The notes beneath the pieces are model-generated. The model was not told where the DNA came from and ran no database searches. It saw only the letters and a list, made by a program, of their open reading frames with translations. DNA of 9,151 nucleotides, taken from NCBI GenBank assembly GCA_021802225.1, contig JAKAAS010000041.1, forward strand, positions 1-9,151, read 5' to 3'. Origin of the DNA: Bacillota bacterium (GTDB lineage: Bacteria > Bacillota_E > Sulfobacillia > Sulfobacillales > Sulfobacillaceae). This document shows, one piece after another, positions 1-6,789 of the stretch. The first letter of the stretch is position 1; the number at the start of each line of letters is the position of its first letter. The position numbers were made by a program, and so were the translations under genes.

Positions 1-1007
1 CGGAATTTGGGGCGGCAGACACTGTCGAGGCGATTGCTCTCAGAGGTCAGACTATTGGCGGCGCTCGGATGACCTACCCGCCCGGGCCGCTCGGACGCAG
101 CCGCAGCCGCATGTTTTTTGAACAGTGGCAGCTTCAGAGCCTGCTGTCCGGGAAGCCTTATGATGTTGTGCATTTCCCCGACTATCAGGTGCCGGTTTTG
201 CGACGCGTCCGGAACAGTGTCAGCACGGTGCACGATTTGGTGGCGTACAAGTACCCGGATATGTTCCCGCCAGCGCAGGCGCTGGTTAAAAGACGCCTGA
301 TGGCGCTTTCAGTGCGGGCGGCCGGCCACATCATCGTGCCCAGCCAGGCCACGGCCCGGGACCTCCACGACATTTTGAAGGTGCCGGAGGCGAAAATCAC
401 GGTGGTGCCGCACGGGGTTATTCTCCGTGGCGTCCCATCGTCTGCGCCCCTCAATCCCCGTCCCTATTTTGTCGCGGTGGGCACGTTGGAGCCCCGCAAA
501 AATTTTACCCGGGTCATTGAAGCTTTTGCACGGCTTGTCCGCGCTCAGCATCTGGAAGGGGCTGTCGACCTGCTGATTGCCGGCAGGAAAGGGTGGCTCT
601 ACGAGCCTGTGCTGGAAGCTCCTAGCCGTCTCGGCATTGCGTCCCAGGTCCGTTTTTTGGAGTATGTGTCGGACAACGAGCTGGCGTCTTTGTACCGGCA
701 CAGTCTTGCCTTGGTCTACCCGAGCCTGTATGAAGGATTTGGCCTGCCCGTGCTGGAGGCGATGGGGTGGGGCGCTCCTGTCATTTGCTCCAACCGGGGA
801 GCCCTGGCGGAAGTGGCTAAAAATGCGGCGGTGATCGTGGACCCTCTGAGCATTGACGAGATTGCGGAGAATATGGGGCAGTTGTGGGGAAACCCTGACC
901 TGCGTGCCGTCTGGGCGGCCCGGGGGCGGGAAAATGTCGGGAACTACACATGGAGCCGCGCAGCCAAGCAGACGCGGGCAGTGTACCTGCGGGCCGCGGG
1001 ACAATAA
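1..1007 (+). CDS. GT4-family glycosyltransferase, 5' end cut by window edge
   Basis: Probably transfers a sugar from a nucleotide-sugar donor to a lipid-linked glycan at the cytoplasmic membrane face. The frame is open from base 3 with no stop, and the Met at 69 has no convincing ribosome binding site. GT4 enzymes also normally have 50 or more residues ahead of the part seen here, so the true start lies left of the window. Counting from the Met at 69, the N-terminal domain has a TVHD turn (residues 53-56). The C-terminal GT-B domain has the EPRKN donor-phosphate motif (141-145, R143/K144). The E-x7-E motif in YEGFGLPVLE has E222 and E230. The protein ends in a typical W-x-R-A-A helix and TAA at 1005-1007. 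It is first in the visible operon, 30 nt before the polymerase-like gene. The family is clear; sugar and linkage cannot be read from sequence. Confidence 0.92.
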   Translation, partial: EFGAADTVEAIALRGQTIGGARMTYPPGPLGRSRSRMFFEQWQLQSLLSGKPYDVVHFPDYQVPVLRRVRNSVSTVHDLVAYKYPDMFPPAQALVKRRLMALSVRAAGHIIVPSQATARDLHDILKVPEAKITVVPHGVILRGVPSSAPLNPRPYFVAVGTLEPRKNFTRVIEAFARLVRAQHLEGAVDLLIAGRKGWLYEPVLEAPSRLGIASQVRFLEYVSDNELASLYRHSLALVYPSLYEGFGLPVLEAMGWGAPVICSNRGALAEVAKNAAVIVDPLSIDEIAENMGQLWGNPDLRAVWAARGRENVGNYTWSRAAKQTRAVYLRAAGQ

Positions 1008-1021
1008 CCGGCGCATAAGAC

Positions 1022-1030
1022 GGGGGAGGA
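1022..1030 (+). promoter_or_regulatory. Ribosome binding site for the O-antigen ligase-like gene
   Basis: GGGGGAGGA lies 7 nt before the ATG at 1038. This is a near-ideal Shine-Dalgarno sequence and fixes the start. It sits inside the 30-nt gap after the preceding glycosyltransferase gene. Confidence 0.8.
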
Positions 1031-1037
1031 AGCATTA

Positions 1038-2492
1038 ATGCAAGCCGAATCACTGTCAAGTCAGCATCCTATGTTATCCAAGCAGGTCATTCAGCCCTTA
1101 GCTTTAGCGGGAATAGGCGCACTGGTCGCTATCCGGTTTGGCGCTGTGGGCGCCGTGCTCTTTTTTGCCGGCTACATCTGGCTGGCCTGGGTATCGTTGC
1201 CAGCCGCCGCCGTGCTCTACATTTTAGCCGCTCCCTTTCCTTTGGGAATGGTGCTGCACCACCATAAATTCTATGCGGCGGATTTTATGGCGTTGGTGAT
1301 GGCTCTCAAACTGGCTAGAGATCACTGGGCAGAAGGGGTTTCCGGCCTGGCGCGGACATTTTTTCCACGGCCTTTCCGCTGGCCCCTGCTGTTTCTTCTG
1401 GTGCTCTCCGTGCTGTCTCTCGCCACCAGCATCAGCCACTTCGGCACGGTGATTAAAATTCTGGAGTATATCGAATTTTTTGTGGTGATGGTGGCGGTAT
1501 TCCGGGAACACGGCACCGACGAGGCCATCTGGAATTGGTACCTGGGGGCGCTGTTTGCAGTGGTGGGCGCCGTCACCCTTTACGGCCTGTACCAGTTCAT
1601 GCTGCAATTAGGGCCCGTCTATAATATCGTCGATGTGCATCATGTCCGCGCCACGGGATTCTTTGGGCAGCCCAATGTTTTCGGCGGATTCGGCGACCAG
1701 ACTTTTCCCATGCTGGCGGCGCTGGTGGTGCTGGGGCCGGCGACTCTAAGAAAAGGATGGCTGAAAATCGCCTTGACCCTTGCTGCCCTGGGGGTGGTTA
1801 TTTCCTATTCGCGCGGCTCTTGGGTGGCCGACGCGGGAGCGGTCTTCTTTATGGGTATCCTGATTGGGGTGACCAGGGGATGGGGACAGGTGAAGCCATT
1901 TGCGGCGTACAGCATTCTCATTCCGGTCGCCATGTTCGTGCTGGTGTTTTTCTTGGGCAAGGTCGACCTGAGCCATACCTCACTGTACGTGGGAGCCCAC
2001 AAGAACACTCTGGAGCGCCTTAAGACAACCGTGACCGCGATCATCAATCCCTCGGGCCACTTTGACACCGACCAGCGGCTTCTGATCTGGAAGTCGGCCA
2101 TTTCCGCCATACGCCAGCATCCTCTCTTGGGGGTGGGGCTCGGCAACTTCCACCTCTTTATCCAGCACCACCCGCCTAAAGGCCTGGCCGGGATCCCGCC
2201 CATGGCCCACGATCTGTACCTGGAATGGGGAGCGGATTTGGGCATTGGCGGCATCATCGCCGGATTGTGGCTGGAGTGGACCTGGCTGGCATCGGCGGTG
2301 CGGCTGGTGCGGGAGCAGGCAGCCAAGCTGCCCGCTTACTGGTACGCTGTGCTGGTCGGCTCTTTCGGCACCCTGACCGCTTTTGTCATCCACAACTGGG
2401 TGGATTTTCTCATCGACCAAGGGGTTGTCCTGCCCCTGCTTCTTGCCCTGGCGCTGGTCAGCGCAGCCTGGGACAGATACAGAAAGGCTTAA
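1038..2492 (+). CDS. O-antigen ligase/polymerase family (Wzy_C/WaaL-like) membrane protein
   Basis: A polytopic inner-membrane protein of 484 aa with about 12 hydrophobic segments. These lie roughly at 19-74, 81-93, 115-155, 167-188, 222-257, 265-278, 287-306, 399-419, 434-452 and 458-477; several of the ranges contain two segments. A large external loop spans about 307-395. Family signatures are visible: RATGFFGQPNVFG from R204, SYSRGSW at 256-262, DQRLLIW from D345 to W351, then HPLLGVGLGNF, and HDLYLEWGADLGIGG starting at H391. In characterised relatives, Arg and the loop His in such positions take part in transferring undecaprenyl-linked glycan. Membership of the family is clear. Whether it is a polymerase (Wzy), a ligase or a protein O-oligosaccharyltransferase is not. 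Its place among glycosyltransferases, with no LPS genes, favours polymerising an exopolysaccharide or attaching a glycan to the wall or a protein. Confidence 0.9.
   Translation: MQAESLSSQHPMLSKQVIQPLALAGIGALVAIRFGAVGAVLFFAGYIWLAWVSLPAAAVLYILAAPFPLGMVLHHHKFYAADFMALVMALKLARDHWAEGVSGLARTFFPRPFRWPLLFLLVLSVLSLATSISHFGTVIKILEYIEFFVVMVAVFREHGTDEAIWNWYLGALFAVVGAVTLYGLYQFMLQLGPVYNIVDVHHVRATGFFGQPNVFGGFGDQTFPMLAALVVLGPATLRKGWLKIALTLAALGVVISYSRGSWVADAGAVFFMGILIGVTRGWGQVKPFAAYSILIPVAMFVLVFFLGKVDLSHTSLYVGAHKNTLERLKTTVTAIINPSGHFDTDQRLLIWKSAISAIRQHPLLGVGLGNFHLFIQHHPPKGLAGIPPMAHDLYLEWGADLGIGGIIAGLWLEWTWLASAVRLVREQAAKLPAYWYAVLVGSFGTLTAFVIHNWVDFLIDQGVVLPLLLALALVSAAWDRYRKA
2481..2487 (+). promoter_or_regulatory. 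Weak ribosome binding site inside the end of the preceding gene
   Basis: AGAAAGG precedes the ATG at 2496 by 8 nt and lies within the last codons of the membrane-protein gene. The upstream TAA (2490-2492) and the ATG are separated by only 3 nt. Translational coupling is therefore likely. Confidence 0.55.
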
Positions 2493-2495
2493 TCG

Positions 2496-3635
2496 ATGAA
2501 AGTCGCTCTCGTGCATGACTGGCTTGTGACGATGGGAGGGGCGGAGCGGGTGCTGGAGGCTCTCGCCCGCATGTACCCGGACGCGCCGATTTTCACCGGG
2601 GTCGTTGACCGCTCCCGCCTGTCGCCGTATTTGCAGCAGCGGACGATATATCCCACCTTCGTGCAGAAACTGCCCAACGCGGTGCGCTGGTACAACCGCT
2701 ATCTGCTATTTATGATCTACGGATTCGAGCAGTTCGACCTCTCCGACTATGACCTGGTGATTTCGTCCTCCGCTGCCCTGGCCAAAGGGGTGTTGACCCG
2801 GGCCGAGACCGTGCATGTCTCCTATATTCATACCCCGATGCGCTATGCCTGGGATTTGTACCACGAGTACCGGAACCGGGAAGCCAAGGGTCTCACCCGC
2901 AGGCTGATGGGCCCGGTATTTCACTACGTCCGGATGTGGGACAGGCTGTCAGCCGACCGGGCCGACGTTTTGGTGGCCAATTCCACCACCGTGGCAAGGC
3001 GCATCTGGAAGCATTACCGGCGTCCGTCCACGGTGGTCTTCCCCCCCGTCGACATTGACCGCTTCCATCCCCAGGACAAGCCCGGTTCCTATTATCTTGT
3101 CCTGTCGCGGCTCGTGTCCTACAAGCGGGTGGATCTGGCGGTGGCAGCCGCCAATGAGCTGGGAATCAAACTGGTCGTGGCCGGGGATGGGCCGGAAAAA
3201 TCCCGTCTGGCCCGACTGGCAGGACGCCATGTGGAGTTTGCGGGGCCGGTCAATGACCAGGCAGCGGCTTCTCTGATGGCGGGGGCCAAGGCGCTCATCT
3301 TCCCGGGAGAAGAGGACTTCGGCATTGTTCCTGTCGAAATGCAGGCGGCGGGCCGGCCCGTGATAGCCTATGGCCGGGGGGGAGTGCTCGACACCGTGCG
3401 TGACGGTCAGACAGGGGTGCTCTTTGACCGGCAGGAAACCCCGTCCCTGATAGAGGCTATCCAGCGGGCCGAGGCCATTGCCTGGAATGGCGAGGAGATC
3501 CGGCGGCACACGGAGCAGTTCCGGCCCGCGGTGTTTGAGGAGCGCATGACCCGCATTGTGCGCGAGGCGCTGGCGGTGGTCGGCATGGTACCCACCGGGG
3601 CCGCGATGCGGTATGATAGCGCAAACGACGAGTAG
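2496..3635 (+). CDS. GT4-family glycosyltransferase (WbaZ-like)
   Basis: A 379-aa GT-B enzyme, full length for the family. The N-terminal domain opens with MKVALVHDWL and the glycine loop GGAER (14-18). Residues 107-120 (HVSYIHTPMRYAWD) match a pattern I associate with WbaZ-like mannosyl/hexosyltransferases. The C-terminal domain has SRLVSYKRVDL with R205 and K210 for donor phosphates, GDGPE (230-234), and GEEDFGIVPVE with E273 and E281 forming a canonical E-x7-E. These features support a retaining transferase using a nucleotide-diphosphate sugar; mannose is only an analogy. The start is set by its position 3 nt after the preceding stop and by the standard beta-strand N-terminus. The last 15 or so residues are a low-conservation tail. 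It acts in the same glycan pathway as its neighbours. Confidence 0.92.
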   Translation: MKVALVHDWLVTMGGAERVLEALARMYPDAPIFTGVVDRSRLSPYLQQRTIYPTFVQKLPNAVRWYNRYLLFMIYGFEQFDLSDYDLVISSSAALAKGVLTRAETVHVSYIHTPMRYAWDLYHEYRNREAKGLTRRLMGPVFHYVRMWDRLSADRADVLVANSTTVARRIWKHYRRPSTVVFPPVDIDRFHPQDKPGSYYLVLSRLVSYKRVDLAVAAANELGIKLVVAGDGPEKSRLARLAGRHVEFAGPVNDQAAASLMAGAKALIFPGEEDFGIVPVEMQAAGRPVIAYGRGGVLDTVRDGQTGVLFDRQETPSLIEAIQRAEAIAWNGEEIRRHTEQFRPAVFEERMTRIVREALAVVGMVPTGAAMRYDSANDE

Positions 3636-3640
3636 AGGGG
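3634..3640 (+). promoter_or_regulatory. Candidate ribosome binding site with unusually long spacing
   Basis: AGAGGGG overlaps the TAG stop (3633-3635) of the preceding gene and is the only purine-rich element before the next start. It is 15 nt from the ATG at 3656, longer than the usual 5-10 nt. There is no in-frame start codon in between. Confidence 0.4.
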
Positions 3641-3655
3641 AATTTTTGCGACCGG

Positions 3656-4756
3656 ATGAAGATTGCGATGGATGTGTCCATTATAGAGCAGTGCGGGACG
3701 GGCACCGAAGAATATGTGGAAGGACTTGTTTGGGGCCTGAGCCGCCTGGGCACGGGAGTGGTGGGCATGGGGCGGAGCGGGCAGGCCCTGCTTCCGGACC
3801 AGCCGTGTCTAGGGCTCGAGACCCGTCCTAAACGCGCGCTGTGGCAAAAGTGGTGGTGGGAAAACATCGGCATTCTGAAGACGCCGGCGGATGTTTCCCT
3901 GCTGCACATCCCGTACATGATGTACCCTCCCCTGACACTTTCCATACCGACGGTGGTCACGGTGCATGACTTTATCCCGTACCGTCTGCAATCCTATCAC
4001 GCACGGCTGCGGGAGCGCATATATTTCGGCCAGATCCGCAAATATCTGCCCCACGCCAGCAAGATCGTGGCGATCTCCCATGCCACCGCTGACGACATTG
4101 CGGATTTGTTCCCGCAGCTCAGCCGGCACGTCACCGTCATTCCCAACGGGGTGCACCCGGAGTTTTTCCAGCCCGTGGCGGTAGAGGAGATGGAGCGCCT
4201 GGCGTCCCGCTACCGGTTGGTCCGGCGGCCCCGGCTGCTTTACGTGGGGGGATATGATGCGCGCAAGAATGTCCCGACCCTTCTCAAGGCATGCCGGGAA
4301 GTGTTCGCGCGCCGGCCCGCAGGGGAATTGGTGCTGGTGGGTGCCCAGAATAATTCGGGGGTGGGGCGCCAAGTGGCCGAGCTGGGTCTCGAAGACCGTG
4401 TGCTCGCGACACCCTATCTCACCCGCCATGAAGTGGTGGCGCTGTACCAGACGGCGGACCTGTTTGTGTTTCCCTCCACGTATGAGGGATTTGGACTGCC
4501 TCCGGCCCAGGCGCTGGCCGTGGGTATCCCGGTCGTGGCCGGGGATACCCCGGCCGTCTCGGAAGTGGTGGGGGACTCGGGACTCTTGGTGCCGCCCGTG
4601 AATGTGGACGCCTGGGTGCAAACCATCAATAAAGTGCTGGACACTCCGGCTCTCGCCCAGAAAATGGCGGCGAGGGGCCGTGCCCGCGCCGAAGACTTCA
4701 ACTGGGACACCATTGCCCGGCAATATGACAAGCTCTACCAGCGCATCGCCCGCTAA
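3656..4756 (+). CDS. GT4-family glycosyltransferase with E-x7-Q motif
   Basis: A 366-aa GT-B glycosyltransferase. The N-terminus MKIAMDVS plus the GTGTEEY loop (14-20) fits the common MRIAIDA...GIGRY pattern, so the ATG at 3656 is preferred over the in-frame ATG at 3668. Other motifs are TVHDFIPY (102-109), SHATADDI (141-148), NGVHPEFF (164-171) and GGYDARKN (198-205, R203/K204). PSTYEGFGLPPAQALAVG follows at 273-290. The first Glu of the E-x7-E motif is E277, but the second position is Q285 rather than Glu. A conserved E303 follows in the PAVSEVVG segment. It is close in plan to the first glycosyltransferase but clearly not a duplicate. It should add one sugar to the lipid-linked repeat unit. 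Donor and acceptor are unknown, and the Gln change may affect donor binding. Confidence 0.9.
   Translation: MKIAMDVSIIEQCGTGTEEYVEGLVWGLSRLGTGVVGMGRSGQALLPDQPCLGLETRPKRALWQKWWWENIGILKTPADVSLLHIPYMMYPPLTLSIPTVVTVHDFIPYRLQSYHARLRERIYFGQIRKYLPHASKIVAISHATADDIADLFPQLSRHVTVIPNGVHPEFFQPVAVEEMERLASRYRLVRRPRLLYVGGYDARKNVPTLLKACREVFARRPAGELVLVGAQNNSGVGRQVAELGLEDRVLATPYLTRHEVVALYQTADLFVFPSTYEGFGLPPAQALAVGIPVVAGDTPAVSEVVGDSGLLVPPVNVDAWVQTINKVLDTPALAQKMAARGRARAEDFNWDTIARQYDKLYQRIAR
4522..4550 (+). repeat. Perfect 9-bp inverted repeat inside the third glycosyltransferase gene
   Basis: GGGTATCCC (4522-4530) and GGGATACCC (4542-4550) are exact reverse complements separated by 11 nt. The element covers the codons for GIPVVAGDTP just after the E-x7-Q motif. 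No T-run follows, so it is not a standard terminator. It may simply reflect codon choice. Confidence 0.6.
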
Positions 4757-4780
4757 GGGGGTGCGCCAACCAGCACCACT

Positions 4781-4790
4781 AGAGGAGAGG
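4781..4790 (+). promoter_or_regulatory. Ribosome binding site selecting a GTG start for the epimerase
   Basis: AGAGGAGAGG sits directly before ATGGCGTGA. The ATG at 4791 would stop after two codons and is too close to the Shine-Dalgarno sequence. GAGGAG (4782-4787) is 8 nt from the GTG at 4796, so GTG is the functional start. Confidence 0.8.
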
Positions 4791-4795
4791 ATGGC

Positions 4796-5722
4796 GTGAA
4801 GATATTAGTGAGCGGGGGGGCGGGGTTTATTGGCTCCCATATCAATGTTCAGGCCCTGGCTCTGGGCCATGAGGTGGTGGTCGTCGACAATCTGAGCCAC
4901 GGCACCCGTGAAAATGTCCCGGCAGGAGTTCGGTTTGTCTATGGGGATGTGCTGGAGCCAGACGCCTGGACGGCCCAGGTCGGGCCAGTCGATGCGGTGA
5001 TCCACCTGGCCGCGCAGATTAGCGTCCCCGCCGCAGAGGCCGACCCGCTGACAGATCTGAAGCTGAATCTTGAAGGCACACTGCGCATGCTGCTGACCGC
5101 GGAGCGTCTCGGGGCTGCCCAATTCCGAACGGCTTCCTCGGCCGCCGTCTACGGCAACGTGAGCGAGCTGCCCCTGCAAGAAGACGGCCCTGCCCTTCCG
5201 ATTGGTTTTTATGGCTGGTCGAAATATACGGCGGAACAGTATGTGCGCCATTTTGCGCAAATGCACAAGATGGCGTGGGTGGTGCTCCGCCTGGCCAATG
5301 TGTACGGACCGCGCCAGCGGACCCAGGGAGAAGGCGGGGTGGTGGCGGTTTTCTGCGAGGCGCTGGCTTTGGGGGAAGTCCCGGAAATTCACGGGGATGG
5401 CCGGCAAACCCGTGATTTTGTCTATGTGGGCGACGTGGCCCGCGCATTCCTGCACCGGTTGGATAATCCCGGACCCGCCGGACTGTACAACATCAGCACC
5501 CAGAGCCGCACCTCCGTGCGCGACTTGTTCACGGCCCTGGCGAAGGCGGCGGGGGCACCCTATGACGGCTACCGCTCTGCTCCAGAGAGGCCGGGGGACA
5601 TCACTGACAGTGTGTTGTCGCGGCAGAAAGCCCGGGCCTGGGGATTTGAGCCGGAAACTTCCCTGGCCAGCGGACTGCAGGCCACGTGGGAATACTTTCG
5701 CAACAAGGAGCGCGGGCTGTAA
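4796..5722 (+). CDS. galE: NAD-dependent epimerase/dehydratase, UDP-glucose 4-epimerase type
   Basis: A 308-aa extended short-chain dehydrogenase starting at GTG. The Rossmann motif GGAGFIG (7-13) binds NAD, and D31 of VVVDNLSHG (28-36) is placed to bind the adenosine ribose. DVLEPD (51-56) and HLAAQISV (70-77) follow. The catalytic set is complete: S115 in SSAAVYG (114-120), and Y139 with K143 in YGWSK. LRLANVYGPRQ (164-174) and GDGRQTRDFVYVGDVA (200-215) belong to the nucleotide-sugar binding part. This pattern fits interconversion of UDP-glucose and UDP-galactose, or of the N-acetyl forms, in the cytoplasm. A related 4-epimerase or dehydratase cannot be excluded, so the symbol is tentative. 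It is slightly short compared with E. coli GalE (338 aa). It lies 39 nt after one glycosyltransferase and overlaps the next gene by 1 nt, which implies that it supplies their donor sugar. Confidence 0.88.
   Translation: MKILVSGGAGFIGSHINVQALALGHEVVVVDNLSHGTRENVPAGVRFVYGDVLEPDAWTAQVGPVDAVIHLAAQISVPAAEADPLTDLKLNLEGTLRMLLTAERLGAAQFRTASSAAVYGNVSELPLQEDGPALPIGFYGWSKYTAEQYVRHFAQMHKMAWVVLRLANVYGPRQRTQGEGGVVAVFCEALALGEVPEIHGDGRQTRDFVYVGDVARAFLHRLDNPGPAGLYNISTQSRTSVRDLFTALAKAAGAPYDGYRSAPERPGDITDSVLSRQKARAWGFEPETSLASGLQATWEYFRNKERGL
5705..5710 (+). promoter_or_regulatory. Ribosome binding site for the last glycosyltransferase-like gene
   Basis: AAGGAG inside the end of the epimerase gene is 11 nt before the ATG at 5722. 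The stop and start overlap as TAATG. This favours 5722 over the longer in-frame Met at 5686, which lies inside the epimerase coding sequence. Confidence 0.65.
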
Positions 5723-6789
5723 TGCGCCTGCTGTGGGTGCTCCCTTCGCTGTCCGGCGGGGAGGGCACGGTGCTGGCTTCGTGGGTGTGCCCTCTTTTGC
5801 AGCAAGCAGGGCACGAGGTAGACATTTTGCCGCTGGCGCGTACGGACTATCCTTATGTTTTCACTCCGGGCACGGATATTCTGGATATCCCCGTGAATGC
5901 GCGGCTCAGCTTTGGCAAACATGTGGGCAGCCTCTTCAAACGTCTTTACGGATTTTATGACCGCATTATTCTGGACCAGGATCTCGACATGGAGTTCAAA
6001 GCGGTGGTGGCTTCGGGAAAGCAGAACATGGCCGCGCGGGCGGTGCTGGTCGCGCACATTCCCCTCACCCCCTATCTCGCCGCGCGGAAAGATGGCGCAG
6101 GAGCGCTCCGGGAGCGCATTGGCAGTCTCTACCCCCGTCTCGGCCGGATCGTCACGGTGTCAGACAAGGTGCGGGAAGATTTGACTTTATGCTACGGGGT
6201 GCCCCGCACCCACACCGTGGCTGTGCCGCTGCCATGTCCCCCCTTGCAGTCCGAAACTCCCCCGCCTCCGGGACTGAAGGATCCAAGCCGCCCGTTAATC
6301 GCGGCGATGGGGTCCCTTGACGCGCTCAAAAGCGGGGAAGTGCTGGTCAACGCCGTAAAAGTCGCCCAGGACCAGTGCGGGGTCCCCTTGCGTCTGCTGC
6401 TTCTGGGAGACGGGCCGTCGAGAATCTCCGTGTTGCGGCTGGCCCGCTCACTGGGCGTGGAGGCGACTGTGCCGGGATGGGTGCAATATCCCGAAACGTG
6501 GCTGAGAGCGGCCGATATCTTTGTGGCCCCGCAGTCTCTGGATGGCGCGGGGTGGGACGGGGAACTGGCCGCTAGGTGCGGACTTCCGGTGATCATGGTG
6601 AAAGACAGCGGCACCGGCAGCAAGCCGTGGGGAGTCACGGTCGGTGCCGGGGACACTATGGGAATGGCTGGAGCCTTGGAAAAGTGGGTGACAGATCCCC
6701 GAGACCGCCTCTATCATGCAGACATGGCCCGCGACCAGGCTGGGAGACAGAACGGGAACGCGGCCTGGCTCGGCGCCTTAACGGGCTAA
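5722..6789 (+). CDS. Divergent GT-B glycosyltransferase-like protein
   Basis: A 355-aa protein with a two-Rossmann GT4-like plan. The N-terminal strand MRLLWVLPSLSGGEGTVLAS (1-20) has the glycine loop. RIVTVSDKVREDL lies at 142-154, and a proline-rich linker spans about 169-184. The C-terminal domain has AAMGSLDALKSGE (194-206) with K203 in the usual basic position, LLLGDGPSR (226-234) and ADIFVAPQSLDGAGWDGELAA (264-284). Where GT4 enzymes have E-x7-E, this protein has D274-x6-E281, a clear departure. The C-terminus is short and lacks the usual W/F helix before an aromatic end. It ends the operon, translationally coupled to the epimerase. It may be an active transferase with altered donor binding, or a partner or inactive homologue. 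The fold is likely; activity is uncertain. Confidence 0.8.
   Translation: MRLLWVLPSLSGGEGTVLASWVCPLLQQAGHEVDILPLARTDYPYVFTPGTDILDIPVNARLSFGKHVGSLFKRLYGFYDRIILDQDLDMEFKAVVASGKQNMAARAVLVAHIPLTPYLAARKDGAGALRERIGSLYPRLGRIVTVSDKVREDLTLCYGVPRTHTVAVPLPCPPLQSETPPPPGLKDPSRPLIAAMGSLDALKSGEVLVNAVKVAQDQCGVPLRLLLLGDGPSRISVLRLARSLGVEATVPGWVQYPETWLRAADIFVAPQSLDGAGWDGELAARCGLPVIMVKDSGTGSKPWGVTVGAGDTMGMAGALEKWVTDPRDRLYHADMARDQAGRQNGNAAWLGALTG

Noticed and set aside
309..1016. Minus-strand open frame (235 aa) opposite the first glycosyltransferase
   Set aside because: No motifs; the plus-strand frame holds the TVHD, RKN and E-x7-E motifs.
3809..4723. Long minus-strand open frame (304 aa) opposite the third glycosyltransferase
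   Set aside because: It mirrors a well-supported gene, has no family motifs and is His/Arg/Pro-rich, as expected for the antisense of GC-rich coding DNA.
4760..4777. Small hairpin GGTGC...GCACC between the third glycosyltransferase and the epimerase
   Set aside because: The stem is only 5 bp with an 8-nt loop and no T-run, so it is not a credible terminator.
4805..5455. Minus-strand open frame (216 aa) opposite the epimerase
   Set aside because: No motifs; the plus frame has the complete NAD-binding and Ser-Tyr-Lys catalytic set.
5686..5721. Longer start for the last glycosyltransferase-like gene at 5686
   Set aside because: It would add 12 residues encoded inside the epimerase gene. The ATG at 5722 overlaps the upstream stop, has AAGGAG 11 nt before it, and starts at the typical first beta-strand.
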